A stretch of 64,000 bases of DNA. Origin: JAFALK01 sp036500605. GTDB taxonomy: Bacteria > Pseudomonadota > Gammaproteobacteria > Burkholderiales > Burkholderiaceae_C. The notes beneath the pieces were generated by a model. It had not been told where the DNA came from, made no database searches, and saw only the letters and a list, made by a program, of their open reading frames with translations. The position numbers were made by a program, and so were the translations under genes. How positions within the stretch are numbered: the first letter of the stretch is position 1; the number at the start of each line of letters is the position of its first letter. Location of the stretch: positions 47,771 to 111,770 of the forward strand of contig DASYBU010000035.1 in the NCBI GenBank assembly GCA_036500605.1, in the 5' to 3' direction. Below, in pieces: positions 25,990-32,817 of the stretch.

Positions 25990-27570
25990 ATGAGCTCCAC
26001 GGCCCCGCACCCCGACACCCCTCCCAGCACGCATCACCGCATCGCCCCCGCCGAAGCCCTGCTGCTCGTCAGCGTCTTCCTGATCGCCGCCTGCGGCCTG
26101 GTCTACGAGCTGGCGGCGGGCGCGCTCGCCAGCTATCTGCTGGGCGATTCGATCCTGCAGTTCTCGACCGTCATCGGCACCTACCTGTTCGCGATGGGCC
26201 TGGGCTCCTGGCTGAGCCGCTATCTGGAGCGGCAGCTGGTGGCGCATTTCCTGCGCATCGAGCTGATGGTCGGCCTGATCGGCGGGCTGATGCCGGCCGC
26301 GCTCTTTTGCTCGCACAGCTTCCTGCCGCCGACGGCGCTCAGCGCCTTTCGCACGCTGCTCTACGCGCTGGTGCTGCTGGTCGGCGCGCTGGTGGGGCTC
26401 GAGATCCCGCTCGTGATGCGCATCCTCAAGCGCAAGTTCCGCGATCGCTATGGCCTGAAGGATCTGGTCTCGCAGGTGCTGACCTTCGACTACCTCGGCG
26501 CGCTGATCGTGGCGCTGGCCTTCCCGCTCGTGCTGGTGCCGCAGATGGGCCTGATCCGCACGGGCCTGGCCTTCGGCCTGCTCAACGTGCTGGTGGCCGT
26601 GTGGGCGCTGTTCCTGTTCCGCAATGAGCTGCGCGCGTGGAAGCAGCATGCGCTGGCTTGCGGCGTTAGCGTCGCGCTGCTGCTCGGCGCCTTCATTGGG
26701 GCCGATCAGCTCACGCGTTGGTCCGAGGATCGTTTCTATGGCGAGAGCATCCTGGTGCGCGAGAGCAGCGACTACCAGCGCATCGTGGTCACGCAGGGCC
26801 ATATGGGCGTGCGGCTCTTCCTGAACGGCAATCTGCAGTTCAGCTCCAAGGATGAATACCGTTATCACGAGTCCCTGGTCCACCCGGCGATGGCCGCGCA
26901 GGGCGCACCGAAGAACGTGTTGATCCTCGGCGGCGGCGATGGCATGGCGGCGCGCGAGGTGCTGCGCTATCCGAGCGTCGAGCATGTCACGCTGGTCGAG
27001 CTGGACCCGCACATGACGCGGCTCTTCACCACGCTGCCGCTGCTCACGCACCTGAACAACAACTCGCTGCTGAACCCGAAGCTCAAGGTCGTCAACGCCG
27101 ATGCGTTTTCGTGGCTTGAGCAAAACGAGGCGCAGTTCGACGTGATCGTGATCGACTTCCCTGACCCGAGCAATTTCGCGCTGGGCAAGCTCTACACCGA
27201 GAGCTTCTACAAGCTCGTGGAACAGCACCTCTCGGCCTCGGGCTATTGCGTGGTGCAGACCACCTCGCCGCTGGTGGCGCGCCGCAGCTTCTGGACCGTG
27301 GTGACCACGCTCGAAGCCGTTGGCTTCCAGACCACGCCCTATCACGCCAATGTGCCGAGCTTCGGCGAGTGGGGCTTCGTGCTGGCCGGCCGCCGGCCCT
27401 GGCACACGCCGCAGCAGTTGCCGCCGGGCATGCGCTTCCTGACGCTCGACGGCCTGCCCGCGCTGATGAACTTCCCACCCGACATGAGCCGCGTGCCGAC
27501 CGAGGTGAACCGGCTCTCCAACCAGGTGCTGGTGACCGAGTTCGAGAAGGAGTGGGGGCAAGTGCATTGA
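25990..27570 (+). CDS. Membrane-anchored polyamine aminopropyltransferase (SpeE-like)
   Basis: The 526-residue protein starts at 25990 (MSSTAPHPD); the longer open frame upstream is Arg-rich out-of-frame sequence. Residues about 20-240 hold around seven membrane helices (ALLLVSVFLIAACGLVYELA, LYALVLLVGALVGLEIPLV, others). The rest is a spermidine-synthase domain: YQRIVV, LFLNGNLQFSSKDEYRYHE, the AdoMet loop LILGGGDGMAARE, LVELDP, and VIVIDFPDPSN where the catalytic Asp sits. The reaction would transfer aminopropyl from decarboxylated AdoMet, the SpeD product, to an amine; the acceptor may be membrane-linked rather than putrescine. It overlaps the FAD oxidoreductase by one base (TGATG). Confidence 0.9.
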   Translation: MSSTAPHPDTPPSTHHRIAPAEALLLVSVFLIAACGLVYELAAGALASYLLGDSILQFSTVIGTYLFAMGLGSWLSRYLERQLVAHFLRIELMVGLIGGLMPAALFCSHSFLPPTALSAFRTLLYALVLLVGALVGLEIPLVMRILKRKFRDRYGLKDLVSQVLTFDYLGALIVALAFPLVLVPQMGLIRTGLAFGLLNVLVAVWALFLFRNELRAWKQHALACGVSVALLLGAFIGADQLTRWSEDRFYGESILVRESSDYQRIVVTQGHMGVRLFLNGNLQFSSKDEYRYHESLVHPAMAAQGAPKNVLILGGGDGMAAREVLRYPSVEHVTLVELDPHMTRLFTTLPLLTHLNNNSLLNPKLKVVNADAFSWLEQNEAQFDVIVIDFPDPSNFALGKLYTESFYKLVEQHLSASGYCVVQTTSPLVARRSFWTVVTTLEAVGFQTTPYHANVPSFGEWGFVLAGRRPWHTPQQLPPGMRFLTLDGLPALMNFPPDMSRVPTEVNRLSNQVLVTEFEKEWGQVH

Positions 27571-29153
27571 TGATGAAGCGCCGCGCCCTCCTGGCAGCCT
27601 CTTCGGCCTCTTCGGCCTCTTGGCTGGCCGGCTGCAAACCCGGCAAGCCTTTTTTTGGATCACGCACACCGCTCGAAGGCGGCTGGCTCGGCGCCACCGC
27701 CACACGCGGCCATCGGCTGCGCGCGCCTTTGCCCAAGGCCGGCGACGGCCCGCTGCGGCGCAGCGATGTGCTGATCATCGGCGGCGGCGTGGCCGGCCTG
27801 GCCTGCGCTCGCGCGCTGGCGGCCAAGGGTGTGGACTTCACGCTGCTGGAACTCGAAGACGAAACCGGCGGCAATGCGCGGGGCGCGACGGTTGGCGGCC
27901 GGGCCTGCCCGCTGGGTGCGCATTACCTGCCGCTGCCGGGCGCCGAGGCACGCGAGATCTACCAGTTGCTTGAAGAGCTGGGCCTCGTGAAACAGACCCT
28001 CGGACGGCCCGTCTGGGATGAGCGTTATCTCTGCCACAGCCCGCAGGAGCGCCTGCTGTTTCAGGGGCAATGGGTCGAGGGTCTGCTGCCGCCCGCGCTC
28101 GATGCCGCCACCAGGATCCAGTACACCCAGTTCGCGCGTCTCGTCGAAACGGCGCAGCGCACGCTCGGCTTCGCGATGCCTTCGCTGCGCGCGCCGTGGA
28201 CCGCGGCGCATGCCGCGCTCGACGCGCAGTCCTTCGCCGCCTGGCTCGATCACCAGGGGCTGACGAGCCCGCCGCTGCGCTGGTATCTCGACTACTGCTG
28301 CCGCGACGACTACGGCGCGCCGGCCGCGCAGGTCTCAGCCTGGGCCGGCCTGCACTACTTCGCGAGCCGCCACGGCTTTCACCCGCCGGGCATGGAGACG
28401 CAGGAGCGCGACGCGGTGCTGACCTGGCCCGAAGGCAATGCGTGGCTGACACGCAAGGTGGCCGCGCCGCTCAAGGACCGCCTGCTGGCCGCCCGCACCG
28501 TGTTGCGCGTGACTGAGGACAAGCATGAGGTGCAGGTGCTGGCCTGGGACGAAAAACGCAATGTGCCCGAGCGCTGGGCCGCGCAGCGCGTTGTGCTGGC
28601 CACGCCGCTGTTCATCGCCAGGCATTTGCTGGCCGAGGCGCCGGCCGCACTCGATGCCGTGGTCAGCCAGCAGCGCCACGCACCCTGGCTGGTCGCGAAC
28701 ATGCTGTTGAACGCCGCGCCGCTGGAGCGCGTCGGCCTGCCGATCGCGTGGGACAACGTCCGCTACGGCGCTGAATCTCTCGGTTACGTCAACGCCAGCC
28801 ATCAGAGCCTGCGGCCCGATGCCTCCGCGCGCCTGCTGACGTTCTATTGGGCCTTGCCCGAGGCGCAGCGTGGAGCGCTGCTGCAGTCTTCCTGGCAAGA
28901 CTGGGCACAGCGCAGCTTGAAAGAGATGGCCCAGATCCATCCCGAGTTGCCGGAAAGCGTTCGGCGTATCGAACTGATGCGCTGGGGTCATGCAATGAGC
29001 ATCCCGACGCCGGGCCTGCGCGGCTCTGCGGCGTTGGCCGCGTTGCAGCAGCCGCAAGGCCGCATCACCTTCGCACACAGCGATCTGGCGGGCTACTCGG
29101 TGTTCGAGGAAGCCTATGTGCGCGGTGTGAGCGCCGCACGCGCGCCGGCCTGA
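27570..29153 (+). CDS. FAD-dependent oxidoreductase with Tat/lipoprotein-like signal
   Basis: This 527-residue protein begins MMKRRALLAASSASSASWLAGC: two Arg, a hydrophobic run and a lipobox-like LAGC, so export is likely. After a short linker comes a Rossmann FAD motif, DVLIIGGGVAGLACARAL with the terminal acid in LLELE, and an amine-oxidase/phytoene-desaturase-type layout (GGNARG, LGAHYLPLP). The C-terminal motif FAHSDLAGYSVFEEA closes the FAD site. It is translationally coupled to the aminopropyltransferase, so oxidation of a polyamine or polyamine-like product is the natural hypothesis, though not proven. The last 89 bases overlap the convergent BrnA-like frame. The start at 27570 or one codon later (27573) is equally possible. 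Confidence 0.85.
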   Translation: MMKRRALLAASSASSASWLAGCKPGKPFFGSRTPLEGGWLGATATRGHRLRAPLPKAGDGPLRRSDVLIIGGGVAGLACARALAAKGVDFTLLELEDETGGNARGATVGGRACPLGAHYLPLPGAEAREIYQLLEELGLVKQTLGRPVWDERYLCHSPQERLLFQGQWVEGLLPPALDAATRIQYTQFARLVETAQRTLGFAMPSLRAPWTAAHAALDAQSFAAWLDHQGLTSPPLRWYLDYCCRDDYGAPAAQVSAWAGLHYFASRHGFHPPGMETQERDAVLTWPEGNAWLTRKVAAPLKDRLLAARTVLRVTEDKHEVQVLAWDEKRNVPERWAAQRVVLATPLFIARHLLAEAPAALDAVVSQQRHAPWLVANMLLNAAPLERVGLPIAWDNVRYGAESLGYVNASHQSLRPDASARLLTFYWALPEAQRGALLQSSWQDWAQRSLKEMAQIHPELPESVRRIELMRWGHAMSIPTPGLRGSAALAALQQPQGRITFAHSDLAGYSVFEEAYVRGVSAARAPA

Positions 29154-29532
29154 GTCGATCTTTCACAAAGGCCAGTCCTTTCGGACTACGCGGCGTAGGA
29201 TCCCTGTTCACCCACTCCATCAACACATCGTTCATGCGCGTCTGCCACCCAGCTCCGGTCGACTTGAAGTAATCAAGCACCTCCGGGCTGAACCTGACGC
29301 TGACCAACTGCTTGGTCGGAGTTTGTTGAGGGCCCCGCTGCCCCGGTTTGCGCCGGCTCGCCACAGCGGCACGAACAGCGGCATAACCGCCCTTCTTGAC
29401 GACCAACGCGTTGGACATGGCCGCCTCTTCTTCACGCTTGAGCGGTCGGTCCTTTCCCGGCGCGGCGGCAATGGCTGTCTCCCACTCCGTGGTGTCAGCT
29501 GGAAACTTCTTTCGCGTAACGCCTGGCTTCAT
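29065..29532 (-). CDS. BrnA-family antitoxin homologue, probably frameshifted near its end
   Basis: The core VSVRFSPEVLDYFKSTGAGW plus QTRMNDVLMEWVN is the BrnA antitoxin ribbon-helix-helix signature. No BrnT toxin gene is adjacent, so it is an orphan. The frame ends in an unusual Arg/Pro-rich extension of 40-45 residues that runs 89 bases into the convergent oxidoreductase gene. One added base near 29200 would instead give ...NRGSYAA and a TAG at 29188-29186, a normal end with no overlap. This points to a 1-base deletion or a sequence error in a G run. It lies 6 bases after the SANT-like gene, with no Shine-Dalgarno sequence, so it is probably coupled. The start could also be an internal ATG (MSNALVVKKGG). 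Confidence 0.72.
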   Translation of the reverse strand: MKPGVTRKKFPADTTEWETAIAAAPGKDRPLKREEEAAMSNALVVKKGGYAAVRAAVASRRKPGQRGPQQTPTKQLVSVRFSPEVLDYFKSTGAGWQTRMNDVLMEWVNRDPTPRSPKGLAFVKDRLRPARVRRSHRAHRLPRTPSSPPDRCVRR

Positions 29533-29538
29533 TGATGT

Positions 29539-29898
29539 TCAAGCCGTCAACGGCGCCCGCTTCCCGGGCTCCAAACGACCGAGGCGGATCAACCGCGAAC
29601 GGACACCGCCCTTGGCGCGCGCGTGCTTCTCAGCCAGCTCCGCAATCGACAAGCCACGCTCAAAGCCCTCGCAAAGCAGCCGATCCTCCTCGGCCGTCCA
29701 GGGCTTGCCCACATTCGCGGGCAGCTCGCGCGGTTTCCTCGCCGCAGCGGCATCCGCCAAAGCATTGGCCGCCATGAACAGCGCGCGGATCACGTGCCGG
29801 TTGTGGACCGGGCTGTCTTCTCCGAGTGCTTCGCCGGTTTCCGGATCGACTCCGCGGGCGAGGACTTCAACGATCTGCTTGGCTTCGGCCGGTGTCAT
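29539..29898 (-). CDS. Small SANT/Myb-like helix-turn-helix protein
   Basis: This is a 119-residue protein from the ATG at 29898, behind AGAGG; the frame extends upstream but without a better start. The N-terminal part (MTPAEAKQIVEVLARGVDPETGEALGEDS) is a short helical module often seen in small DNA-associated proteins. The C-terminal part, WTAEEDRLLCEGFERGLS followed by IAELAEKHARAKGGVRSRLIRLGRL, looks like a SANT/Myb or sigma-70-region-4-like helix-turn-helix. Function is unknown. It is followed at once by the BrnA-like gene and is divergent from the old-yellow-enzyme gene, 127 bases apart. Confidence 0.75.
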   Translation of the reverse strand: MTPAEAKQIVEVLARGVDPETGEALGEDSPVHNRHVIRALFMAANALADAAAARKPRELPANVGKPWTAEEDRLLCEGFERGLSIAELAEKHARAKGGVRSRLIRLGRLEPGKRAPLTA

Positions 29899-30025
29899 GC
29901 GGGACCTCTGATTCAGTGGGTGGACGCCGCATCTGAAGTGAAGGGCCCAACACTGTCGAGACCCAAGAGCCCCTTCGTCGCCGGCTTCCGCGACACGCAG
30001 GAAATAGCCGTTAGCATCCCTCGCC

Positions 30026-31288
30026 ATGATCGACACCGCGCTCACCCTGCCCTGCGGCCAAGTGCTGCCCAACCGCTTCTGCAAATCGGCCATGACCGAA
30101 GGACTGGCCAGCCCCCGAGGCCATGCGACCCAGGCACACCAGCGGCTTTACAGCACCTGGGCCCAAGGCGGCGCGGCCCTGCACATCAGCGGCAACATCA
30201 TGATCGACGGCCGCTACCTCGAGCGGGCCGGCAATGTGGTGGTCGAAGATGAATCGGGACTGTCCGAGCTGACGGCCTGGGCCGACGCCGTGCATGCCAA
30301 GGGCGCGCTGCTGTGGGCGCAGATCAGCCACCCGGGCCGCCAATGCCCGCGGCTTGTGAACCTGACGCCGCTGGCGCCTTCCGAGGTGCAGCTCAACATC
30401 ATCGGCAACTTCGGCAAGCCGCGCGCGGCCAGCGAGGCCGACATCCTCGATGTGATCGAGCGCTTTGGGCGCACGGCAGGCGTGCTCCAGAAGGCGGGCT
30501 TTGACGGCGTGGAGATTCATGCGGCACATGGCTATCTGCTGTCGCAGTTCCTCTCGCCACGCACCAATCTGCGCACGGACCGCTGGGGCGGTTCGCTGCG
30601 CAACCGCTCCAGCCTTTTACTGGCCGTGGTGCGGCGCGTGCGCGAGGTCGTCGGGCCAAGCTATCCGGTGGTCGTGAAACTGAACTCCTCGGACTTCGTC
30701 AAGGGCGGCTTCACGCTCGAGGAGTGCATTGAAGTGGTCGGCTGGCTGCGCGAGGCCGGCATCGATCTGCTGGAGATCTCGGGCGGCACCTATGAGGCGA
30801 CCGAGTTCTTCAAGGCGCATGCCGAAGACGAGATCCGCGACAGCACTCGCCAGCGCGAAGCCACGTTCCTGCGCTACGCAAAGGCCATCAAGGCCGCGGC
30901 GCAATTGCCCGTGATGGTGACCGGCGGCTTCCGCACGCTGGCCGGCATGCAAGCGGCCTTGACCGAGGGCGATACCGACATGATCGGCCTGGCACGGCCC
31001 TTCTGCCTGGACCCGGACTTCCCGGCGCGCATGCTGGCCGGCACGCTCGATGTGCTGCCGGTGCCCGAAGACCGGCTCGTGCTGGGGCGCGGCTGGTGGG
31101 GGCCGAACAGCAGCTCGGGCTCGATGCGCGGGCTCAACAACCAGGCGCAGGCCGGCTGGTACTACCGGCAGATCGAACTGCTGGGCACAGGCGTGGCGCC
31201 GCAGCGCGATCTGGCGCCGTGGCTGGCCCTGCTCGGGCATTTCTCGCATGACTTCGAGCGCGCGATGCGCCGCAAGTTCAGCGCCTAG
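30026..31288 (+). CDS. NADH:flavin oxidoreductase, old yellow enzyme family
   Basis: This 420-residue FMN-dependent TIM-barrel protein has the OYE signatures: LPNRFCKSAMTEG near the N-terminus, WAQISHPGRQ, FDGVEIHAAHGYLLSQFLSP, RTDRWGGSLRNR and VTGGFRTLAGM plus GLARPFCLDP for the phosphate site. Family members reduce alpha,beta-unsaturated carbonyls, quinones or nitro compounds with NAD(P)H. No N-terminal targeting signal is seen. It ends one base before the stop of the convergent questin-oxidase gene. The neighbouring soxR and questin oxidase suggest a quinone or redox-cycling context, but this gene has its own divergent promoter region and no visible SoxR box. Confidence 0.92.
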   Translation: MIDTALTLPCGQVLPNRFCKSAMTEGLASPRGHATQAHQRLYSTWAQGGAALHISGNIMIDGRYLERAGNVVVEDESGLSELTAWADAVHAKGALLWAQISHPGRQCPRLVNLTPLAPSEVQLNIIGNFGKPRAASEADILDVIERFGRTAGVLQKAGFDGVEIHAAHGYLLSQFLSPRTNLRTDRWGGSLRNRSSLLLAVVRRVREVVGPSYPVVVKLNSSDFVKGGFTLEECIEVVGWLREAGIDLLEISGGTYEATEFFKAHAEDEIRDSTRQREATFLRYAKAIKAAAQLPVMVTGGFRTLAGMQAALTEGDTDMIGLARPFCLDPDFPARMLAGTLDVLPVPEDRLVLGRGWWGPNSSSGSMRGLNNQAQAGWYYRQIELLGTGVAPQRDLAPWLALLGHFSHDFERAMRRKFSA

Positions 31289-31289
31289 C

Positions 31290-32270
31290 TCAACCGAGGG
31301 CCAGCGCCGCAGCCTGACGCCAGCGTGCATCGGGCTTGAGCCAGTCCTCCTGGCGGCAGGCGTGCACGAGCTTGATCACATGCTCGTCGAATTGCGCCAG
31401 TGCAGCCGCCTGGAGCTCGGGCCAGGGCGGCGGTTCTGCGTGGCTTTTCCGCTGTTCAAGCCCGCCGATGTTCGCTCCCATCCAGGCCCCCGTGAAGGCA
31501 CGTGTCAACCAGGTCTGCACATCGGGCCAATCGGGCACGAAGGGCCCCAGCACACGCAAGGCGCGCAGGCCGGTGATCAGGTGCAAGACCACGAAGTTGC
31601 GGCTGCCCAGATAGCCGTCCAGAGCGAGGCCGAGCAGATGTTCGCGCCGCAAGGCCCAGTGCGTGGCGGGCGCGAGCGCATCGCACAGCTCGGCATAACG
31701 CGCTGATTGAGCGGCCTCCCGCAGCCGCGCCTGTCCCATGCGGTGATCGCTGTGGCGACCGGCTTCCTGCAAGGAGCGCTGCCAGTCTTCGGGCGACATC
31801 ACCGCGACGCGCGAGCCGCCGGGCAGCGTCTCCCAGGTGCAGGCCCAGGCAGCCAGCGCCGAGGCCAGCTCTTGCGCATGACGACTCTCCCAGGCGTGCG
31901 CCGTACGGATCAACCCGTGGAACAGTGCGGCGTGGGACGCTGAAATGAGCACGGGCACATGGCTGCGCAGCACGGCCTCGGCGCCCCTCTCTTCAATCTC
32001 GCTCTTGATCAGTGAACGCAGCTCGGCATGGGCCTCACGCCGGCCGAGCAGCTCGCGCCAATCGTGGGCGACGCTGGCGCCCGATGGCGGCGCCGCGGAC
32101 AACTCGGGTGCATCGTGATGCACCTGCGCCGCCAGTCTGGCCCCGTCGGCGCCCAGCTCCCACGCCGCATGCAGGGCCATTGGCAGATGGTTGAAGAAGC
32201 CGCCCTCGTAAAAGGGCCCGAAGGCCTGTGCTTGATCGAGCGCGCGGTGCAGTGCGGTGATGGGGGTCAT
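31290..32270 (-). CDS. Questin-oxidase-family protein (DUF4243)
   Basis: This 326-residue protein starts at ATG 32270 (MTPITALHRALDQAQ). The motifs FYEGGFFNHLPMALHAAWELGA, IRTAHAWESRH and ALDGYLGSRNFVVLHLITGLRALRVL match the questin oxidase family, whose fungal founder is a Baeyer-Villiger-type oxygenase that opens an anthraquinone ring in geodin synthesis. The bacterial members are uncharacterised. It is divergent from soxR across 73 bases that contain a SoxR box, so induction by redox-cycling compounds is predicted. This is a rare case where the genetic context suggests a substrate class, namely quinones. Confidence 0.85.
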   Translation of the reverse strand: MTPITALHRALDQAQAFGPFYEGGFFNHLPMALHAAWELGADGARLAAQVHHDAPELSAAPPSGASVAHDWRELLGRREAHAELRSLIKSEIEERGAEAVLRSHVPVLISASHAALFHGLIRTAHAWESRHAQELASALAAWACTWETLPGGSRVAVMSPEDWQRSLQEAGRHSDHRMGQARLREAAQSARYAELCDALAPATHWALRREHLLGLALDGYLGSRNFVVLHLITGLRALRVLGPFVPDWPDVQTWLTRAFTGAWMGANIGGLEQRKSHAEPPPWPELQAAALAQFDEHVIKLVHACRQEDWLKPDARWRQAAALALG

Positions 32271-32317
32271 GGAGCAGCCTTCGGGTCGTGGTTTCGCGAA
32301 TGCCCGCATACTGCAAG

Positions 32318-32333
32318 TTCAAGTGAACTTGAA
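32318..32333. promoter_or_regulatory. SoxR operator (SoxR box)
   Basis: TTCAAGTGAACTTGAA has the SoxR half-sites TCAAG and CTTGA separated by four bases, the same geometry as the E. coli soxS operator (CCTCAAGTTAACTTGAGG). It lies in the soxR/questin-oxidase divergent gap, 11 bases before the soxR ATG and 48 bases before the questin-oxidase ATG. Confidence 0.85.
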
Positions 32334-32343
32334 GTCAAGCCCC

Positions 32344-32808
32344 ATGAACTCCCAAGACTCGATCGCCATCGGTGAACTGGCACGGCGCAGCGGCGTGGCC
32401 GCCAGCGCCCTGCGCTTCTATGAAGAGCAAGGCCTGATCCAAAGCCATCGCAATGCGGCCGGGCGGCGCCACTACGCGCGCGGCGAGCTGCGGCGCGTGG
32501 CCTTCATCGGCGCGGCGCAGAACGTCGGCCTGAGCCTCAACGACATCCGCGCGGCGCTGGCCACCCTGCCCGACGGCCGCGCGCCGACCGCCGCCGACTG
32601 GACGCGGCTCTCACGCGGATGGCGCCCGCTGCTCGATGCGCGCATCGCCGCGCTCACGCGCCTGCGCGACCAGCTCGATGCCTGCATCGGCTGCGGCTGC
32701 CTCTCCTTGAAGAAATGCGCGCTCTACAACCCGAAAGATGCGGCGGCGGGAGCGGGCAGCGGGCCGCGTTATCTGCTGGGTGACAGGATGCCGAAAGTCA
32801 AACCTTGA
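32344..32808 (+). CDS. soxR: Redox-sensitive transcriptional activator SoxR
   Basis: SoxR is a MerR-family dimer whose oxidised [2Fe-2S] cluster switches on its target promoter. The 154-residue protein from ATG 32344 has the MerR helix-turn-helix (IGELARRSGVAASALRFYEE), the dimer helix, and the cluster ligands C114, C117, C119 and C125 (CIGCGCLSLKKC), exactly as in E. coli SoxR (119, 122, 124, 130). It lies beside its own operator and divergent from the questin-oxidase gene. No soxS is present. In non-enteric bacteria SoxR typically controls a few enzymes and exporters directly, which fits. It converges with the S9 peptidase gene. Confidence 0.95.
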   Translation: MNSQDSIAIGELARRSGVAASALRFYEEQGLIQSHRNAAGRRHYARGELRRVAFIGAAQNVGLSLNDIRAALATLPDGRAPTAADWTRLSRGWRPLLDARIAALTRLRDQLDACIGCGCLSLKKCALYNPKDAAAGAGSGPRYLLGDRMPKVKP

Positions 32809-32817
32809 CGCGGCTGA

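Noticed and set aside
25945..27705. 586-codon minus-strand open frame
   Set aside because: Antisense to the aminopropyltransferase; Arg/Gln/His-rich with no recognisable motif.
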